64,000 nucleotides of DNA. Source: Acidobacteriota bacterium (GTDB taxonomy: Bacteria > Acidobacteriota > Vicinamibacteria > Vicinamibacterales > SCN-69-37). The notes under the pieces were generated by a model, which saw only the letters and a program-made list of their open reading frames with translations, was not told the DNA's origin and searched no databases. Below, piece after piece: positions 1 to 9,514 of the stretch. The translations under genes were made by a program, and so were the position numbers. The first letter of the stretch is position 1, and the number at the start of each line of letters is the position of its first letter. The stretch spans positions 1,860,001-1,924,000 of the forward strand of contig JADJUS010000004.1 in the NCBI GenBank assembly GCA_016716905.1, written 5' to 3'.

Positions 1-81
1 CGTGACCGAGTCACCACATCGACAATATCGGCCAATTCCTGCCCTCCGTCTTCGTGTCGCTGTGCACCAATCGAAAACTAG

Positions 82-1680
82 ATGAAGAATCGTATCGCCG
101 TTGTTGATCTTTTTGCCGGGCCCGGGGGACTTGCCGAGGGGTTCTCTGCCGTGGAAACTTCGAACGGCTTTCGCCCGTTCAGGGTGGCCTTGTCCATCGA
201 AAAGGACTCAGCGGCACATTCGACTCTCCTCCTCAGAACATTCCTGAGACAGTTCGAGTCAGGATTCCCGAACGAGTACTATTCGGCCCTCAAGAATTGT
301 GCTGAAGAACCCAGATGGGCTGAGCTCTATCCTGTCCAGTGGGACGCTGCTCTTCGGGAGGCCAGACAGATCGAACTTGGCTCACCTGCAGCGCGGAAAG
401 AGATCCCCCCTCTCCTCGCTCAAATCAAGAGAACCAGTGGAGGCAACACAGTCTTGATCGGAGGCCCGCCCTGCCAAGCGTACTCCCTCGTTGGCAGGGC
501 TCGAAACAAGGGCATCAAGGACTACATTCCCGAGGAAGATCACAGGCATTTTCTGTACAAGGAATACCTGCGCATTCTCCGCCAGCTGGAGCCACTCGCA
601 TTCGTCATGGAGAATGTCAAGGGCTTCCTGTCGGCTTCCATTGGAGGGGACAAGATATTCACGCAGGTGCTCGCGGACCTCCGATCTGTGCGCGGTCACG
701 GTGGCTATGAACTCTTTGCCCTTTCCGCCGACGAGAAGTCAGCATTTCAGGCTCCTGCCGTGTTACAGCCGTCGGACTTCATAGTCCGCGCAGAATACTT
801 CGGAATCCCACAGGCCCGTCATCGGGTGATTGTCGTCGGAATCCGCGGAGACATTGCGGCGGCCAGCAAATTGCAGGGTAAGCGAATCACGCTCCCGACC
901 GGCCCACGCGCGACACTCAGTCACGTTTTGGATGGAATGCCCAAGCTTCGCAGCGCCTTGAGCAAAGACGACTCGCCTGCAGCGTGGACAAACGCCGTCA
1001 GAGAGGCTGCAGTCATGCTCAGCGGGCTCGTACCCGCCAGATTCAACACACCGCAACTCAAGGCCTACAAGACCCGCCTGCGCCAGGTGATCGCCACACT
1101 TCGAGTGAGGTCTAACCTCCCTCGCTTCGAGGGCCGGCCCGCAGGGGTCGCGACCGATTGTCCAAAGGACCTGAAAGCCTGGCTACGAGATCCTAGAGTC
1201 TCCCATCTCTCCAACCATGGAGCTCGTTCGCACATGGCTTCAGACTTGGCACGCTACCTTTTTGCTGGTGTCTATTCTGAGATTCTCGGCTCCTCGCCAA
1301 AGGCCGAAGACTTCCCGGATGCCTTGGCACCTGCCCACAAGAACTGGAAAAGTGGCAAGTTCCGTGATCGATTCACTGTGCAGACTCGTGAACATCCTTC
1401 GTCGACGATCACGAGCCATATTTCGAAGGACGGCCACTTCTTCATCCACCCCGATCCTGAGCAGTGCAGGAGCCTGACCGTTCGCGAGGCAGCGAGACTT
1501 CAGACATTTCCGGACAACTATGTCTTCAAGGGCAACCGTACCGAACAATTCGTGCAGGTCGGAAACGCGGTTCCTCCCTACCTCGCTCGTCAAATCGGCG
1601 ACGTCGTCTACAGAATGATCAAGGAACACGCGACCCACGGCGGGACGCCTGACCGGCACAAGACACGGGTATCTCGATGA
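82..1680 (+). CDS. DNA (cytosine-5-)-methyltransferase of the defence operon
   Basis: Predicted S-adenosylmethionine-dependent C5 methyltransferase that would mark host DNA as self for the nuclease genes downstream. The family motifs appear in order: motif I DLFAGPGG (residues 9-16, cofactor binding), motif IV GGPPCQ with the catalytic Cys131, motif VI ENV (177-179), motif VIII QARHR, motif IX LTVREAARLQ (from about residue 465) and motif X GNAVPP. The long stretch between VIII and IX is the expected target-recognition region and explains the 532-residue length, somewhat above a typical Dcm-like enzyme. ATG 82 has no clear ribosome binding site and the promoter is outside the window. The stop overlaps the next start as ATGA, so the genes are translationally coupled. 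The recognition sequence cannot be read from the protein. Confidence 0.95.
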   Translation: MKNRIAVVDLFAGPGGLAEGFSAVETSNGFRPFRVALSIEKDSAAHSTLLLRTFLRQFESGFPNEYYSALKNCAEEPRWAELYPVQWDAALREARQIELGSPAARKEIPPLLAQIKRTSGGNTVLIGGPPCQAYSLVGRARNKGIKDYIPEEDHRHFLYKEYLRILRQLEPLAFVMENVKGFLSASIGGDKIFTQVLADLRSVRGHGGYELFALSADEKSAFQAPAVLQPSDFIVRAEYFGIPQARHRVIVVGIRGDIAAASKLQGKRITLPTGPRATLSHVLDGMPKLRSALSKDDSPAAWTNAVREAAVMLSGLVPARFNTPQLKAYKTRLRQVIATLRVRSNLPRFEGRPAGVATDCPKDLKAWLRDPRVSHLSNHGARSHMASDLARYLFAGVYSEILGSSPKAEDFPDALAPAHKNWKSGKFRDRFTVQTREHPSSTITSHISKDGHFFIHPDPEQCRSLTVREAARLQTFPDNYVFKGNRTEQFVQVGNAVPPYLARQIGDVVYRMIKEHATHGGTPDRHKTRVSR

Positions 1681-3188
1681 CGACACCTCCGAGCGTGGAC
1701 CAATCCTTTCGCCCAGAGCGCGTCGCTCCACACGCTTCATTTCTCATCGAAAGCATGCGGGACATTGGCTACTCGCTCGAGAGCGCGCTGGCGGATATAG
1801 TCGACAACTCGATTGCGGCGGGCGCCACCGAGATTCGATTGTTCGCCGACACAACCAGTCCCTCACCGCGGATCGCCTTTCTCGACAACGGTCACGGAAT
1901 GACCCAAGACGAACTCTTGACCGCCATGCGGGCAGGTGCCAAGAACCCCCTTGATTCAAGACCTCCTGATGATTTGGGCCGTTTTGGCTTGGGCCTGAAG
2001 ACGGCGTCCTTTTCTCAGTGCCGTCGCCTGACTGTGATGTCCAAACAGGATGAGCAGATCGCCGTTGCCTGCTGGGACCTCGACTACGTTGCTGCAGTCA
2101 ACGACTGGATCGTCCAAGTTCCATTCGACACCGCGGATATTCCGTGGTCTGACGACATCGGCTCCACCGGGACTCTCGTCCTCTGGGAGCAGCTTGACCG
2201 CCTGATCGAGACCGAACCTACCGACGACTCGCGCAAGCACCTAACCCTTCAGCTGGATGCAGCCATTGATCATTTGGAGCTTGTCTTTCACAGGTTCCTG
2301 GCAGGCGAGCGAGGGCTTCAGAAGGTGTCCATCTCCATCAACGGACGCAGCCTGAATTCATTCGACCCTTTTCACGCATCCCATCCCGCCACCATGGCCA
2401 GCCCACTTGAGCAGATCCGCTTCAAGAACCACACGATCCAAGTCAGGGCGTTCACGCTCCCCCACCATTCGAAAGTCACCTCCAACGAATGGGAACGCCA
2501 CGCAGGTCGCGCGGGGTACATCCGGAATCAAGGGTTCTACGTCTATCGGGCCAAGCGATTGATAATTCATGGGACATGGTTCGGGCTTGCCCGCCTGACG
2601 CCGATCACTCAACTGGCCCGCGTCCGGATCGATATGCCCAACCAGCTGGACAAGGAATGGCAAATCGACGTGCGCAAGTCATCCGCCCAACTTCCCCGTC
2701 ACGTCCGTGACCGTCTGCGCCAGATTATCGACCATGTGTTTTCAGGCTCGAAGAACGTCTACACGAGCAAGGGGCATCGATTGGTCAGTCCCAATCCCGT
2801 TCCTGTCTGGAGGCGGGTCCAAGCCAAAGGAACGATTCGGTACGAAATTAACGCCGACCATCCACTCGTTCTGAATGCCACCAAGGGCCTTCGTCCTGAG
2901 GACACAAAGAAGATCCGGGGCCTTCTGGAGTTCGTGTCGGCGGGCCTTCCGGTCGACGCCCTCTTCGCCGATGTCGGAACTCAGCCGGATCAGGTGGCCA
3001 ACTCCGTTCTGTCAGACGATGCGTTTCACCTCGCGTTCGACGCAACATACTCGCACTTGCGGAGCCACAAATTTTCGGCCGATGAGATCAGGACCGTCCT
3101 GAAAGCGTTGGAACCGTTCCGTTCACACTGGCAAGCAGTAGAACAACTGCTCCAGCCAATTGAGCCCGAGGCCAACGAGAATGAGTGA
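1677..3188 (+). CDS. GHKL ATPase, MORC/MutL-like, of restriction system
   Basis: Predicted ATP-driven dimerising clamp of the gyrase/Hsp90/histidine kinase/MutL fold. The ATP-binding motifs are all present: N box around E35 to N44 (ADIVDNSIAAGA), G1 box DNGHGM (70-75) and G2 box GRFGLGLK (101-108). The remaining ~390 residues should hold the S5-like transducer and a C-terminal part that I do not recognise; there is no kinase dimerisation helix with a phospho-histidine. Iyer, Abhiman and Aravind described prokaryotic MORC-like ATPases in restriction-modification operons with the same partners seen here (methylase, Z1 helicase, nuclease, AIPR), so the assignment rests on motifs plus context. 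The start overlaps the methyltransferase stop by 4 bases and the stop overlaps the next start by 8 bases. Confidence 0.9.
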   Translation: MTTPPSVDQSFRPERVAPHASFLIESMRDIGYSLESALADIVDNSIAAGATEIRLFADTTSPSPRIAFLDNGHGMTQDELLTAMRAGAKNPLDSRPPDDLGRFGLGLKTASFSQCRRLTVMSKQDEQIAVACWDLDYVAAVNDWIVQVPFDTADIPWSDDIGSTGTLVLWEQLDRLIETEPTDDSRKHLTLQLDAAIDHLELVFHRFLAGERGLQKVSISINGRSLNSFDPFHASHPATMASPLEQIRFKNHTIQVRAFTLPHHSKVTSNEWERHAGRAGYIRNQGFYVYRAKRLIIHGTWFGLARLTPITQLARVRIDMPNQLDKEWQIDVRKSSAQLPRHVRDRLRQIIDHVFSGSKNVYTSKGHRLVSPNPVPVWRRVQAKGTIRYEINADHPLVLNATKGLRPEDTKKIRGLLEFVSAGLPVDALFADVGTQPDQVANSVLSDDAFHLAFDATYSHLRSHKFSADEIRTVLKALEPFRSHWQAVEQLLQPIEPEANENE

Positions 3189-5883
3189 AGGACTTCAGTC
3201 AATTGAAACGATGGTGGCGGCCTTGCTCGCGAAGGAGCCACTGCCTACGCCTACTCGAATTCGCGAACTGATCGCGATGCTGCGGGCGCTGCCCATGGGA
3301 ACCGCAGTGTCAGACGAGGCCGCGGAAGAGCTCGCCAAGGTCTTCGAGTCGCGGCACGGCGTAACCATGGAAATCGGGTCCGTTTTGACGGACTCCGACT
3401 ACGAACCTTGGCTCGACTCCGTCAGGGCGAGCATTGAACCCTACTACTGGCAGCGGTACCGGGACCTGTTGTCGCAGAAGCACATGTCCGGCCAAGTGCT
3501 TGCAACCATGGACCAAGTTACGGACCGTGTACTGGGCCTTCTCGAGAACCCGGCACGCAAAGGGCATTGGGATCGACGCGGCATGGTGGTCGGCCACGTA
3601 CAGTCCGGCAAGACCGCGAACTACTTGGGGCTTCTTTGCAAGGCCGCCGACGCAGGGTATCGCCTGATTGTAGTTATTGCAGGAGTCCACAACAATCTGC
3701 GAAACCAGACACAGGAACGAGTTGATGAGGGGTTCGTCGGACGGGACAGTGCTCGGCTGTCCGCCGCCGGACCTGAGCAGATCATTGGCGTCGGAAGGAT
3801 TGACAGCACTAGGCGACCCGTAACTTTCACCACGTCCAAGCGGGACTTCAATAAGGTGGTAGCCACCGGTGTCGGAGTTCCATTGCAGAATTTGACCGAG
3901 CCCGCAGTGTTTGTCATCAAGAAACAAGCCAATACACTGAAAAACCTGATCGAGTGGTTGCGGGAACACAGCGCTCGACAAGGCGGGCGCTCAGTGAGCG
4001 CCCCCATGTTGCTGATCGATGACGAGGCCGACAACGCGTCGATCAATATCAAGCACGGAGCGGGAGAGGTCGCCAGGATTAACGGGCTTATTCGAGACCT
4101 TCTCAATACATTCGATCGTAGTTGCTACGTTGGCTACACCGCCACGCCCTTCGCCAATATCTTCATCGACCCTGACACGGACGATGAAATGCGCGGGGCC
4201 GATCTCTTCCCGAAGGACTTCATTGTCAGTTTGGATCCGCCGACCAACTATTTTGGGCCTCAGCGCGTTTTTTTGAACGAGAGCGAGACATTCGTCCGCT
4301 TCATTGAGGACAACGAGCCCTGTCTCCCGATGAAGCACTCAACTTCTTTCCAAGTCACGTGCCTTCCCGAGAGCCTCCGAACTGCCGTCAGAGCTTTCAT
4401 AGTAGCGCGAGCGATTCGGCTGGCGCGAGGGCACACCACTGCTCACTGTTCCATGCTCGTCAATGCCTCTGTAAAGAACAACGTTCAGCGACAGCTGCGC
4501 AACGAACTCCACACATTCCTGGAATCCGTGAAGGCCAGCGCTCGAATGTACGCGGCCCTGCCCGCCGGCGAGGCTCTGCGGGACCCGGAACTGAGCGCGC
4601 TTCATGAGGTCTGGAGGAAGGAGTACGCGGGCATCGACGGCCTTCTCTGGCCCGACATTCAGAACCAACTCGTCTCAGTGGTGGCACCGATAAGAACGGT
4701 TTTAATCAACAGCCAGTCGACCGATGAATTGGACTACTCCCGGCACGCGCGAACCGGCTTGAACGTTATCGCAGTCGGCGGATTCTCGCTTTCGCGTGGC
4801 CTGACGTTGGAGGGCCTCGTAACGAGCTATTTCCTCCGGAACTCGATGATGTACGACACGTTGATGCAGATGGGCCGATGGTTCGGCTATCGCGCCGGGT
4901 ACGACGATTTGTGCCGGATCTGGATGCCCGAGGACGCGGCCGGCTGGTACACCCACATCGCTGAGGCGGTCGAAGAACTTCGGGAGGCGCGCCGGGTCAT
5001 GCAAGCGGCCAACGCGACGCCAGAACAATTCGGGCTCAAGGTGAGGAGTCACCCTGAGACACTCATCGTGACCGCTCGAAACAAGATGGGCTCCGGTGAG
5101 AAGCTCGTAGTTTCGATCGGACTCAGTGCGCGATTCGCCGAGACCGCGACTCTGCGGTCCGACGCCGACAGCTTGCGTGAAAACCGTGCCGCAGCCCAGC
5201 GCCTGGTCGCAAACCTTGCGGCGGCGGGGCCACGTCTCTCGGACGTTCCACTAGGTGACGGTGGCTACCTGATGAAGGAAGTCGATTGTGGCCCGGTCCT
5301 CGAATTCATTTCCCAGTTCAGAAACCACCCGGGGTCGATGCTAACGGAACCCGGGCCGATTCGCCGATATGTCGAGGAACGCAGGCACTCAGAACTTGCA
5401 ACCTGGGATGTTCTTTTCGCCAGTCTTCAGCAGCCAGATCCCTTGGGGCGCACCGACACATCACTGGGTGTTGCGGTTCACTGCCAACGGAGGAGCGAGG
5501 GCCGGAAGGACAAGGACACGCTCCGAATTACCAAGAAGCATCGGGTGGCATCGAGGGGCGCTGAACGAGCTGGACTGACAATGAAGCTGCTTGATGAGGC
5601 GCAGACTCTCTATAAGAAGCATTCCCCGACGGGAACGAATATCCCAGACCTCTACTACAGACATGTCAGGGAACGCCCCCTTCTGATCGTGCACCTGCTA
5701 ATTATTGGCGAGCGCGACGTCATCTTGCGTGATGCCGAACCGGTGGTGGCTTGGAGCATCAGCTTCCCCAAGACAACGCTGGAAGAGACGCGGGTCGAAT
5801 ACGTCGTCAACAACACATGGTGGCGAGAGAACTACGGTCCGGATGAGAACGATGACGAGGACATGGGAGGTGACCTTGATTGA
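3181..5883 (+). CDS. Z1 domain superfamily 2 helicase-like ATPase
   Basis: Predicted DNA-translocating motor of the restriction system. With ATG 3181 as start (900 residues) the Walker A loop GHVQSGKT lies at 138-145, Walker B LIDDEAD at about 278-284, motif III-like YTATPFANI at about 319-327, and a late motif VI-like QMGRWFGYR. The C-terminal half carries the Z1 region typical of this family. An ATG at 3160 is in frame, but 3181 gives the 8-base ATGAGTGA overlap with the upstream stop, the same geometry as the next gene junction, so it is preferred. Known families with this layout are fixed partners of MORC-like ATPases and AIPR proteins. Function as a helicase or translocase is inferred from motifs. 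Confidence 0.9.
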   Translation: MSEGLQSIETMVAALLAKEPLPTPTRIRELIAMLRALPMGTAVSDEAAEELAKVFESRHGVTMEIGSVLTDSDYEPWLDSVRASIEPYYWQRYRDLLSQKHMSGQVLATMDQVTDRVLGLLENPARKGHWDRRGMVVGHVQSGKTANYLGLLCKAADAGYRLIVVIAGVHNNLRNQTQERVDEGFVGRDSARLSAAGPEQIIGVGRIDSTRRPVTFTTSKRDFNKVVATGVGVPLQNLTEPAVFVIKKQANTLKNLIEWLREHSARQGGRSVSAPMLLIDDEADNASINIKHGAGEVARINGLIRDLLNTFDRSCYVGYTATPFANIFIDPDTDDEMRGADLFPKDFIVSLDPPTNYFGPQRVFLNESETFVRFIEDNEPCLPMKHSTSFQVTCLPESLRTAVRAFIVARAIRLARGHTTAHCSMLVNASVKNNVQRQLRNELHTFLESVKASARMYAALPAGEALRDPELSALHEVWRKEYAGIDGLLWPDIQNQLVSVVAPIRTVLINSQSTDELDYSRHARTGLNVIAVGGFSLSRGLTLEGLVTSYFLRNSMMYDTLMQMGRWFGYRAGYDDLCRIWMPEDAAGWYTHIAEAVEELREARRVMQAANATPEQFGLKVRSHPETLIVTARNKMGSGEKLVVSIGLSARFAETATLRSDADSLRENRAAAQRLVANLAAAGPRLSDVPLGDGGYLMKEVDCGPVLEFISQFRNHPGSMLTEPGPIRRYVEERRHSELATWDVLFASLQQPDPLGRTDTSLGVAVHCQRRSEGRKDKDTLRITKKHRVASRGAERAGLTMKLLDEAQTLYKKHSPTGTNIPDLYYRHVRERPLLIVHLLIIGERDVILRDAEPVVAWSISFPKTTLEETRVEYVVNNTWWRENYGPDENDDEDMGGDLD

Positions 5884-6868
5884 TAACCCTTGGGACGGAC
5901 TTCCTCCAGCGGCCGCTGCATCCGGACTAAGCGCCAGAAGAGTAGACCTCGCCAGCCCCTACGGATTTTTTTGGGCGCGCGGTGCTGACAGACATTGTCT
6001 CCTCCTGTTGAAACATCCGGCGGATGCCTCACCGAAAGACCGCCTTCCAAAGCTGAAGGGAATCGACATCGAGGTTGCCGCCAGCGATGAACCCGGAACA
6101 GCAGTATTGGTGCTCCGACTCGTCCAAGCGGCCCATCGAGACGTGTTCTACCGGCTCTGCTTGGACATCGTTGAAACCACGAAGACGGCCTTGTCGTACG
6201 ACGAGGCAGTATCTGTAGCGGTAGCGAGAACTTGGCGATGGCATCACTTGCTGAGAGGCGGCACCGATGGTCGGCTTTCACTCGAAGAGCAGAAGGGCCT
6301 GATCGGGGAACTAACCCTGCTGCGACGCCTGACGGACCAATTGTCGATATCTGATGCACTAGCCGCATGGCGAGGGCCACTCGGTGCTCCAAAGGACTTC
6401 GAGGTTGGCCGGGTCGCAGTGGAAGTTAAGGCTCGTCGAGGCGCAGCGAGGCCCTTCATCGCCATTTCTTCTGAGCATCAGTTGGACGCCTCCGGGGTCG
6501 ATGCGCTTCTGTTGAACGTTCTCGAAATAGATCTGGCACCGGTCGATGGAACGAGTGGACGGAGCCTCACTGACCTTGCCGAGCGGCAACGCCGCGACAT
6601 CCAGACCCAGTCTCCATCCGCCGAAGGGGTCTTTGACAGCCTGCTGACATCGGCTGGCTTTCGCTGGGCCGATGACTACTCCGATGCCCGATGGGTGATC
6701 GGGCTCAGCCACTTCTATCAGGTGTCAGAGGGATTCCCGGCGCTTGCGCCCTCCCAACTCCGCCCTGGCGTGGTGGACGTCCGATACTCTGTTGCCTTGG
6801 AGCACTGCGAACCCTTCAGGGTCCCTGAGGGATCATTTGGTGCGCTGATTGAGGGCCAGGTTCAATGA
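5876..6868 (+). CDS. PD-(D/E)XK motif nuclease-like protein (DUF4420 type)
   Basis: Probable restriction endonuclease subunit. A PD-(D/E)XK core is visible: Glu145 in GLIGE, Asp174 in PKDFE, and Glu183-Val-Lys185 in VAVEVKAR, with the spacing expected for the metal-binding strand pair. Length 330 residues fits the DUF4420 family that accompanies Z1 and AIPR genes. Longer in-frame starts exist (ATG 5843, GTG 5870), but TTG 5876 sits 5 bases behind a GGGAGG ribosome binding site (5865-5870), gives MIDNPWDGL, and reproduces the 8-base overlap with the Z1 stop; I therefore call a TTG start. The next gene begins inside its stop codon (ATGA). Nuclease activity is inferred. Confidence 0.85.
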   Translation: MIDNPWDGLPPAAAASGLSARRVDLASPYGFFWARGADRHCLLLLKHPADASPKDRLPKLKGIDIEVAASDEPGTAVLVLRLVQAAHRDVFYRLCLDIVETTKTALSYDEAVSVAVARTWRWHHLLRGGTDGRLSLEEQKGLIGELTLLRRLTDQLSISDALAAWRGPLGAPKDFEVGRVAVEVKARRGAARPFIAISSEHQLDASGVDALLLNVLEIDLAPVDGTSGRSLTDLAERQRRDIQTQSPSAEGVFDSLLTSAGFRWADDYSDARWVIGLSHFYQVSEGFPALAPSQLRPGVVDVRYSVALEHCEPFRVPEGSFGALIEGQVQ

Positions 6869-8940
6869 GCGACGAACTTGACGGATTCCACCGCGACTTT
6901 TTCCAGGGCGTGATGTCCTTGGCCCAAGGCAACGACAAATGGACGGAGGATGCGTTTTTCGAGACGTTCACCGAGTATTTGATTTCTGCCGGAGAGCTTG
7001 ACACGGCCGACCGTACTCTCTACTCCCCTGAGCGACGCGGTATTCGCGTTGACGGTTACGGGGGCGACCCTCTCGATTCTGACGGCGTACTGAGCTTGAT
7101 TGTGGCCGACTTCCGCACGGCTCCCGACCTCGAAACGCTAACTGCGACGGAAATGAATGCCCTCTTTCGACGCGTTGAGACGTTCGTCACGAAGGCACTT
7201 GACCCATCCTTCAGATCTGGGCTCGAAGAAACGGACCCTGGCTTCGGCCTCGCCGATCTCATTGCTACCCGATGGTCGACACTCTCCAAGATTCGCATCT
7301 TCCTCGTGACCAACCGGATCCTCAGTTCACGTGTGGATGGCAGACCTGCGGGTGAAATCAAGGGCGTTCCCGTTGCGTACAGTGTTTGGGACATCGGTCG
7401 CCTGTTTCGGTTCGTCGGATCCGGCGAACGAGAGGAACTCGTTGTTAACCTCGAAGAAGATTTCGGTGGTGTCCTGCCGGCGCTCCCGGCACACCTCGAT
7501 GGTGCCGGGTACGAGGCGTACCTACTAGTTATTCCAGGTGAGCAGCTCGCCTCCATCTATGACCGATGGGGCGCCAGACTTCTTGAGCAGAACGTCCGCG
7601 TCTTCCTCCAGGCACGGGGTGGGGTCAACAAGGGAATTCGCAACACGCTCGAAAATGACCCAGAGATGTTCTTCGCCTACAACAACGGGATAACAGCGAC
7701 CGCCGACCGGATCGACACGCGAGTCGACGACCAAGGCCTGGTTGCAGTGTCCCTCCGGAATCTGCAGATCGTGAACGGAGGACAGACGACTGCGTCCGTT
7801 CACGCAGCGAGCAGGAAGAGGGTGGATCTCTCGCGAGTCTTTGTCCAGATGAAGTTGTCAATCATCGAGGCCTCGAGGGCGATGGAGGTTGTTCCGAAGA
7901 TCTCCGAGTACGCAAATACGCAGAACCGTGTCAACGCCGCAGATTTTTTCGCCAACCATCCGTTCCATATCCGGATAGAAGAGTTTTCTCGTCGCCTCTA
8001 TGCGCCGTCCCCCGAAGGTGCCTTTCGGCAGACGAAGTGGTTTTACGAACGGGCGCGGGGCCAGTTCCTCGATGCGCGCGGCCGCCTGAGTGAGGCCCAG
8101 CGGAAGAAGTTCGACTCCGAATACCCGAAATCTCAGCTGATCACCAAGACTGACCTTGCGAAGTTCATTACCGCTTGGAATGGGCAACCCCACGTCGTCA
8201 GCACCGGCTCACAGAAGAATTTTGCAGAGTTCGCGAAGGTCGTCGGCGCCGCGTGGGAAAAGAATCAGGACGACTTCAACGAGGCCTTCTATCGGCGCGC
8301 AGTCGCTCAGGCGATTGTGTTCCGGGAGACCGAGCGGCTCATCTCGCAACAACCATGGTACAAGGGCGGCGGCATTCGTTCCCGTGTGGCCCCCTACGCT
8401 CTGGCGAAGGTGTCATTTGATGCCGCGGAGAAAGGGCGGTTCGTGGATTTGGAAGGGGTGTGGCAGGCACAGGGACTGCCCCCACGGCTGAAGGAGGCGC
8501 TGACTGCGGCCTGCCAGGCGGCTCATGGGGTCATTGCTGGAGTCAACACCGAAATCCCAAATCCCCTCGAGTGGGCGAAGAAGCAGGCATGCTGGAAGCA
8601 GGTCCAGTCTCTCAAGGTGGACTGGCCGAAAGGCTGGCTCGGGTCCCTGCTCACCAAGGAAGACCAGCAAGTCGCAAAGCAGGCGGCCGTCAAAGATCAG
8701 ATTGTTCTCAACGGCATCCAGGCGCAGACCGCCGTGGTGAATGCGGGCCGGGAGTTCTGGTTGGCTGCGATCGCTTGGGCCAAGTCACGCCAACTCCTCT
8801 CCCCGACCGAACTGAGTATTCTGGAGGTCGCTGCGAACAAGCTCCCGTCAGAAAAGCAGAGCCTCAGGGCAATTGAAGCCTTGCGGACGCTTCATGTGGA
8901 GGGATTTACCGAGGGGCATAGCTTGGTCAACAAGCAGTAG
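6865..8940 (+). CDS. AIPR family protein (abortive infection phage resistance)
   Basis: Last gene of the five-gene restriction operon. AIPR signatures are clear: FFAYNNGIT at 269-277 and QIVNGGQTT at 301-309, in a 691-residue protein of normal family length. The N-terminal part has a segment (about residues 60-83) resembling a restriction-endonuclease-fold core, but where active members carry an xK or SK after the strand this protein reads LIVADF, so that site looks inactive; the separate PD-(D/E)XK protein upstream may supply the cut. The ATG lies in the ATGA overlap with the preceding gene. AIPR proteins are known for phage abortive infection in Lactococcus and as partners of MORC/Z1 systems; the biochemical role remains unknown. 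Confidence 0.9.
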   Translation: MSDELDGFHRDFFQGVMSLAQGNDKWTEDAFFETFTEYLISAGELDTADRTLYSPERRGIRVDGYGGDPLDSDGVLSLIVADFRTAPDLETLTATEMNALFRRVETFVTKALDPSFRSGLEETDPGFGLADLIATRWSTLSKIRIFLVTNRILSSRVDGRPAGEIKGVPVAYSVWDIGRLFRFVGSGEREELVVNLEEDFGGVLPALPAHLDGAGYEAYLLVIPGEQLASIYDRWGARLLEQNVRVFLQARGGVNKGIRNTLENDPEMFFAYNNGITATADRIDTRVDDQGLVAVSLRNLQIVNGGQTTASVHAASRKRVDLSRVFVQMKLSIIEASRAMEVVPKISEYANTQNRVNAADFFANHPFHIRIEEFSRRLYAPSPEGAFRQTKWFYERARGQFLDARGRLSEAQRKKFDSEYPKSQLITKTDLAKFITAWNGQPHVVSTGSQKNFAEFAKVVGAAWEKNQDDFNEAFYRRAVAQAIVFRETERLISQQPWYKGGGIRSRVAPYALAKVSFDAAEKGRFVDLEGVWQAQGLPPRLKEALTAACQAAHGVIAGVNTEIPNPLEWAKKQACWKQVQSLKVDWPKGWLGSLLTKEDQQVAKQAAVKDQIVLNGIQAQTAVVNAGREFWLAAIAWAKSRQLLSPTELSILEVAANKLPSEKQSLRAIEALRTLHVEGFTEGHSLVNKQ

Positions 8941-9022
8941 CTGCTGTCTCCACAATGCACCATTCTCTCTGGTTCCAGCTGGTCGAAAGACACCCGCAGG
9001 CCACTGCACCAGTCGACGGCGT

Positions 9023-9514
9023 TCATTCGACCGGGACTAAGCTTCGCAGGAACACCGATGCTAGAGCCATCAGTCCGTAGACGATGGTTGGCTCGGTTTT
9101 CAAAAACGACTTCGCAAACCGCTCGGAACGAGGAGCCGACTGGCCGTAATGATTCGTTAGATCATAGATAGACATTTCTGGACTGCTGTCAGGCAGATTC
9201 AGCCAATCTCGGAGCGCCCGATAGCGCACAACGTATTTGTACCAGTACTCATGCCTGACAAGTCCCTCGAACAGCCAGAAGACGACGCACGCTAACGCCG
9301 CCAAACCAGCAAGGTCAGGCCTATTCGATGAGAAGGCGAATCCTTGGGCCGCCAACCAAATAGTGACAAACCAGTTTCGAGTCTGAAAAATAAGCGAGTC
9401 GTACTTATCAAACGTTCCTTGGATCAGTTCCATCTCCAGCAAGAGGACTTCAAAACGCTGTGCTTTAGTTGGTCGGTCAACTCCGCTCTCCGACCTTCTC
9501 CTAGAACCGGTCAC
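9023..9514 (-). CDS. small multi-TM protein, possible SLATT-like membrane effector
   Basis: A 163-residue membrane protein, last gene of the minus-strand cluster. A charged amphipathic N-terminal part (1-45) precedes hydrophobic segments at about 47-62 and 67-86, then a Tyr/Arg-rich helical stretch, and a third hydrophobic segment near the C-terminus (about 140-160). The GTG start at 9514 is chosen over an upstream ATG (9574) because it overlaps the stop of the preceding gene as GTGA and is preceded, 6 bases away, by the strong ribosome binding site GGGGGAGG. The general plan, two adjacent membrane helices followed by a polar helix, recalls SLATT-type 2TM effectors of conflict systems, where the protein is thought to damage the membrane; I cannot confirm homology by eye. 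Confidence 0.7.
   Translation of the reverse strand: MTGSRRRSESGVDRPTKAQRFEVLLLEMELIQGTFDKYDSLIFQTRNWFVTIWLAAQGFAFSSNRPDLAGLAALACVVFWLFEGLVRHEYWYKYVVRYRALRDWLNLPDSSPEMSIYDLTNHYGQSAPRSERFAKSFLKTEPTIVYGLMALASVFLRSLVPVE

Noticed and set aside
1..81. Open frame to TAG 79-81 on the plus strand, and an open minus-strand frame, as ends of a gene outside the window
   Set aside because: Under 27 codons each, no recognisable motif, and both could be chance; nothing supports either.
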